Origin: Pelomonas asaccharophilus_A | Lineage (GTDB): Bacteria > Pseudomonadota > Gammaproteobacteria > Burkholderiales > Burkholderiaceae_C | DNA length: 64,000 bases | Assembly (NCBI RefSeq): GCF_031458115.1 | Contig: NZ_JAVDXV010000009.1 | Coordinates: 186,001-250,000 of the forward strand | Direction: 5' to 3' | Shown: piece after piece, positions 63,197 through 64,000 of the stretch | How the letters are laid out: each line of letters begins with the position of its first letter | Position numbering within the stretch: position 1 is the stretch's first letter | Program-made: the position numbers and the translations under genes | The notes under the pieces: model-generated | Told to the model about the DNA's origin: nothing | The model's input: the letters and a program-made list of their open reading frames with translations, nothing else | Databases searched by the model: none

Positions 63197-63829
63197 ATGA
63201 CGATGAAGTTGATCGGATCTCTCACCAGCCCCTACGTGCGCAAGGTGCGCATCGTGATGGCTGAGAAGAAGCTCGATTTCCAGCTCGTGCTCGAGGACGT
63301 CTGGGGCAGCGACTCCATCCTGAAGATCAACCCGCTGGGCAAGGTGCCCTGCCTGGTCATGGAAGGCCAGGACTCCATCACCGGTGCGATGTTCGACTCG
63401 CGCGTCATCGTGGAGTACGTGGACACGCTGTCCCCGGTGGGCAAGCTCATTCCCGACCGCGGCCGCGAGCGCTGCGAGGTGCGCACCTGGGAGGCGCTGG
63501 CCGACGGCATCATGGATGCAGCCATCCTGGCCCGCCAGGAACGCCACTGGCCGCACCGCACCGACGCACAGCGCAGCACCGCCTGGGCGGACCGCCAGCT
63601 GGGCAAGGTGCATGCAGGGCTGGCCGCGATGAGCCAGGGGCTGGGCGAGAAGGCCTGGTGCTCCGGCAACCATTTCTCGCTGGCCGACATCGCCGTCGGC
63701 TGCGCTTTGGGCTGGCTGGAATTCCGCTTCCCGGACATCCACTGGCGCGAGAGCCATCCCAACCTGGCTCGGCACATGGACAAGCTGTCGCAGCGCGCCA
63801 GCTTCGCCGAGACGGTACCGACCGCCTGA
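63197..63829 (+). CDS. Glutathione S-transferase family protein
   Basis: 210 residues. N-terminal thioredoxin-like domain with TSPYVRKVRIVMAEK (active-site Ser type), NPLGKVPCLV (cis-Pro loop) and DSRVIVEYVD, then an all-helical C-terminal domain with CSGNHFSLADIAVGCALGWLEFRF. It would conjugate or bind glutathione in detoxification or ring-cleavage pathways. ATG 63197 used; ATG 63203 is also possible. Gene end meets the convergent partial gene: stop codons are adjacent. Confidence 0.9.
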   Translation: MTMKLIGSLTSPYVRKVRIVMAEKKLDFQLVLEDVWGSDSILKINPLGKVPCLVMEGQDSITGAMFDSRVIVEYVDTLSPVGKLIPDRGRERCEVRTWEALADGIMDAAILARQERHWPHRTDAQRSTAWADRQLGKVHAGLAAMSQGLGEKAWCSGNHFSLADIAVGCALGWLEFRFPDIHWRESHPNLARHMDKLSQRASFAETVPTA

Positions 63830-64000
63830 TCAGGCGATCAGCAGTTCGCGCGAGCGGACGTGCAGCAGGCGCACCAGGCGCCAGATGCGGCGCTCGACCT
63901 CGGCGGCGTCCAGCACCCACAGCGTCGCGATCTCGGCCAGCAACAGGCCTTGCGCCAGCAGCGTCAGCAGATGGCGGCTGGCCTGCTCGATCTGACGGCC
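63830..64000 (-). CDS. C-terminal fragment, probable LuxR-type helix-turn-helix regulator
   Basis: 56 codons and a stop, open to the window edge. The peptide LLTLLAQGLLLAEIATLWVL then EVERRIWRLVRLLHVRSREL fits the pattern of LuxR-type DNA-binding domains (AQGLSNKEIA...TVKRHV...KLGVRSR), although several consensus residues differ. The N-terminus is outside the window, so whether it is a response regulator cannot be said. Its stop codon directly adjoins the GST stop. Confidence 0.5.
   Translation of the reverse strand, partial: GRQIEQASRHLLTLLAQGLLLAEIATLWVLDAAEVERRIWRLVRLLHVRSRELLIA

Overview
The window is about 64 kb of GC-rich, gene-dense chromosomal DNA from a Gram-negative bacterium. Three things point to the Burkholderiales, most likely a Roseateles/Mitsuaria/Rubrivivax-type organism: the protein families (malate synthase G, methylglutaconyl-CoA-hydratase-like protein, tryptophanyl-tRNA synthetase with a C-terminal extension), several large TonB-dependent outer-membrane receptors, and short C-rich/G-rich intergenic palindromes. 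This placement is by family resemblance only. I see no rRNA, tRNA, CRISPR array, prophage or complete insertion sequence. Most of the window is core or niche-adaptation chromosome.

Layout. 0-3.4 kb: phosphatidylserine decarboxylase, a small secreted protein and a membrane c-di-GMP phosphodiesterase-like protein. 3.5-16.6 kb: a beta-glucan/beta-glucoside utilisation locus. One long minus-strand operon encodes a TonB receptor, GH1 beta-glucosidase, sugar ABC importer (binding protein, two permeases, ATPase) and secreted GH30 glycosidase. Divergent to it lie a secreted GH3 glucosidase and a LacI-type regulator. A perfect LacI-type operator sits just downstream of a good sigma-70 promoter between the two arms. 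16.6-21.4 kb: trpS, then an ECF sigma factor translationally coupled to a membrane Ser/Thr kinase. The kinase carries an in-frame insertion derived from a dispersed repeat. 21.5-24.9 kb: acyl-CoA synthetase, a DUF922-type protease, a 271-bp cloverleaf-like palindromic (MITE-like) element and a LysR regulator.

25-36.2 kb: malate synthase G, a small secreted protein, a TPR/2OG-dioxygenase-like protein and two divergent TonB receptors separated by a 652-bp control region. 36.3-42.8 kb: a geranylgeranyl-reductase-family flavoprotein, a hydratase-dehydrogenase-thiolase operon preceded by a CGACCGNNCGGTCG palindrome, and a LytS/LytR-type two-component pair. 42.9-51 kb: an M14 carboxypeptidase, an alpha/beta-hydrolase-like protein that lacks its nucleophilic serine, a palindrome-rich control region, and a TonB receptor paired with a secreted S9 peptidase.

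51-64 kb: two tiny secreted Cys-rich proteins, a queuosine-precursor transporter homologue, a large hybrid histidine kinase, pyrF, a GGDEF/EAL protein, a GNAT acetyltransferase, purB, an M48 protease with a DUF898 membrane protein, a glutathione S-transferase, and the end of a LuxR-like regulator at the window edge.

The most unusual items are the cloverleaf element between convergent stop codons (23.73-24.00 kb), the sigma/kinase pair with Thr-Thr replacing the acidic region-2.2 motif, the repeat inserted in the kinase, the Cys-rich micropeptide pair, and a putative palindromic operator shared by TonB receptors and a CoA-catabolism operon.
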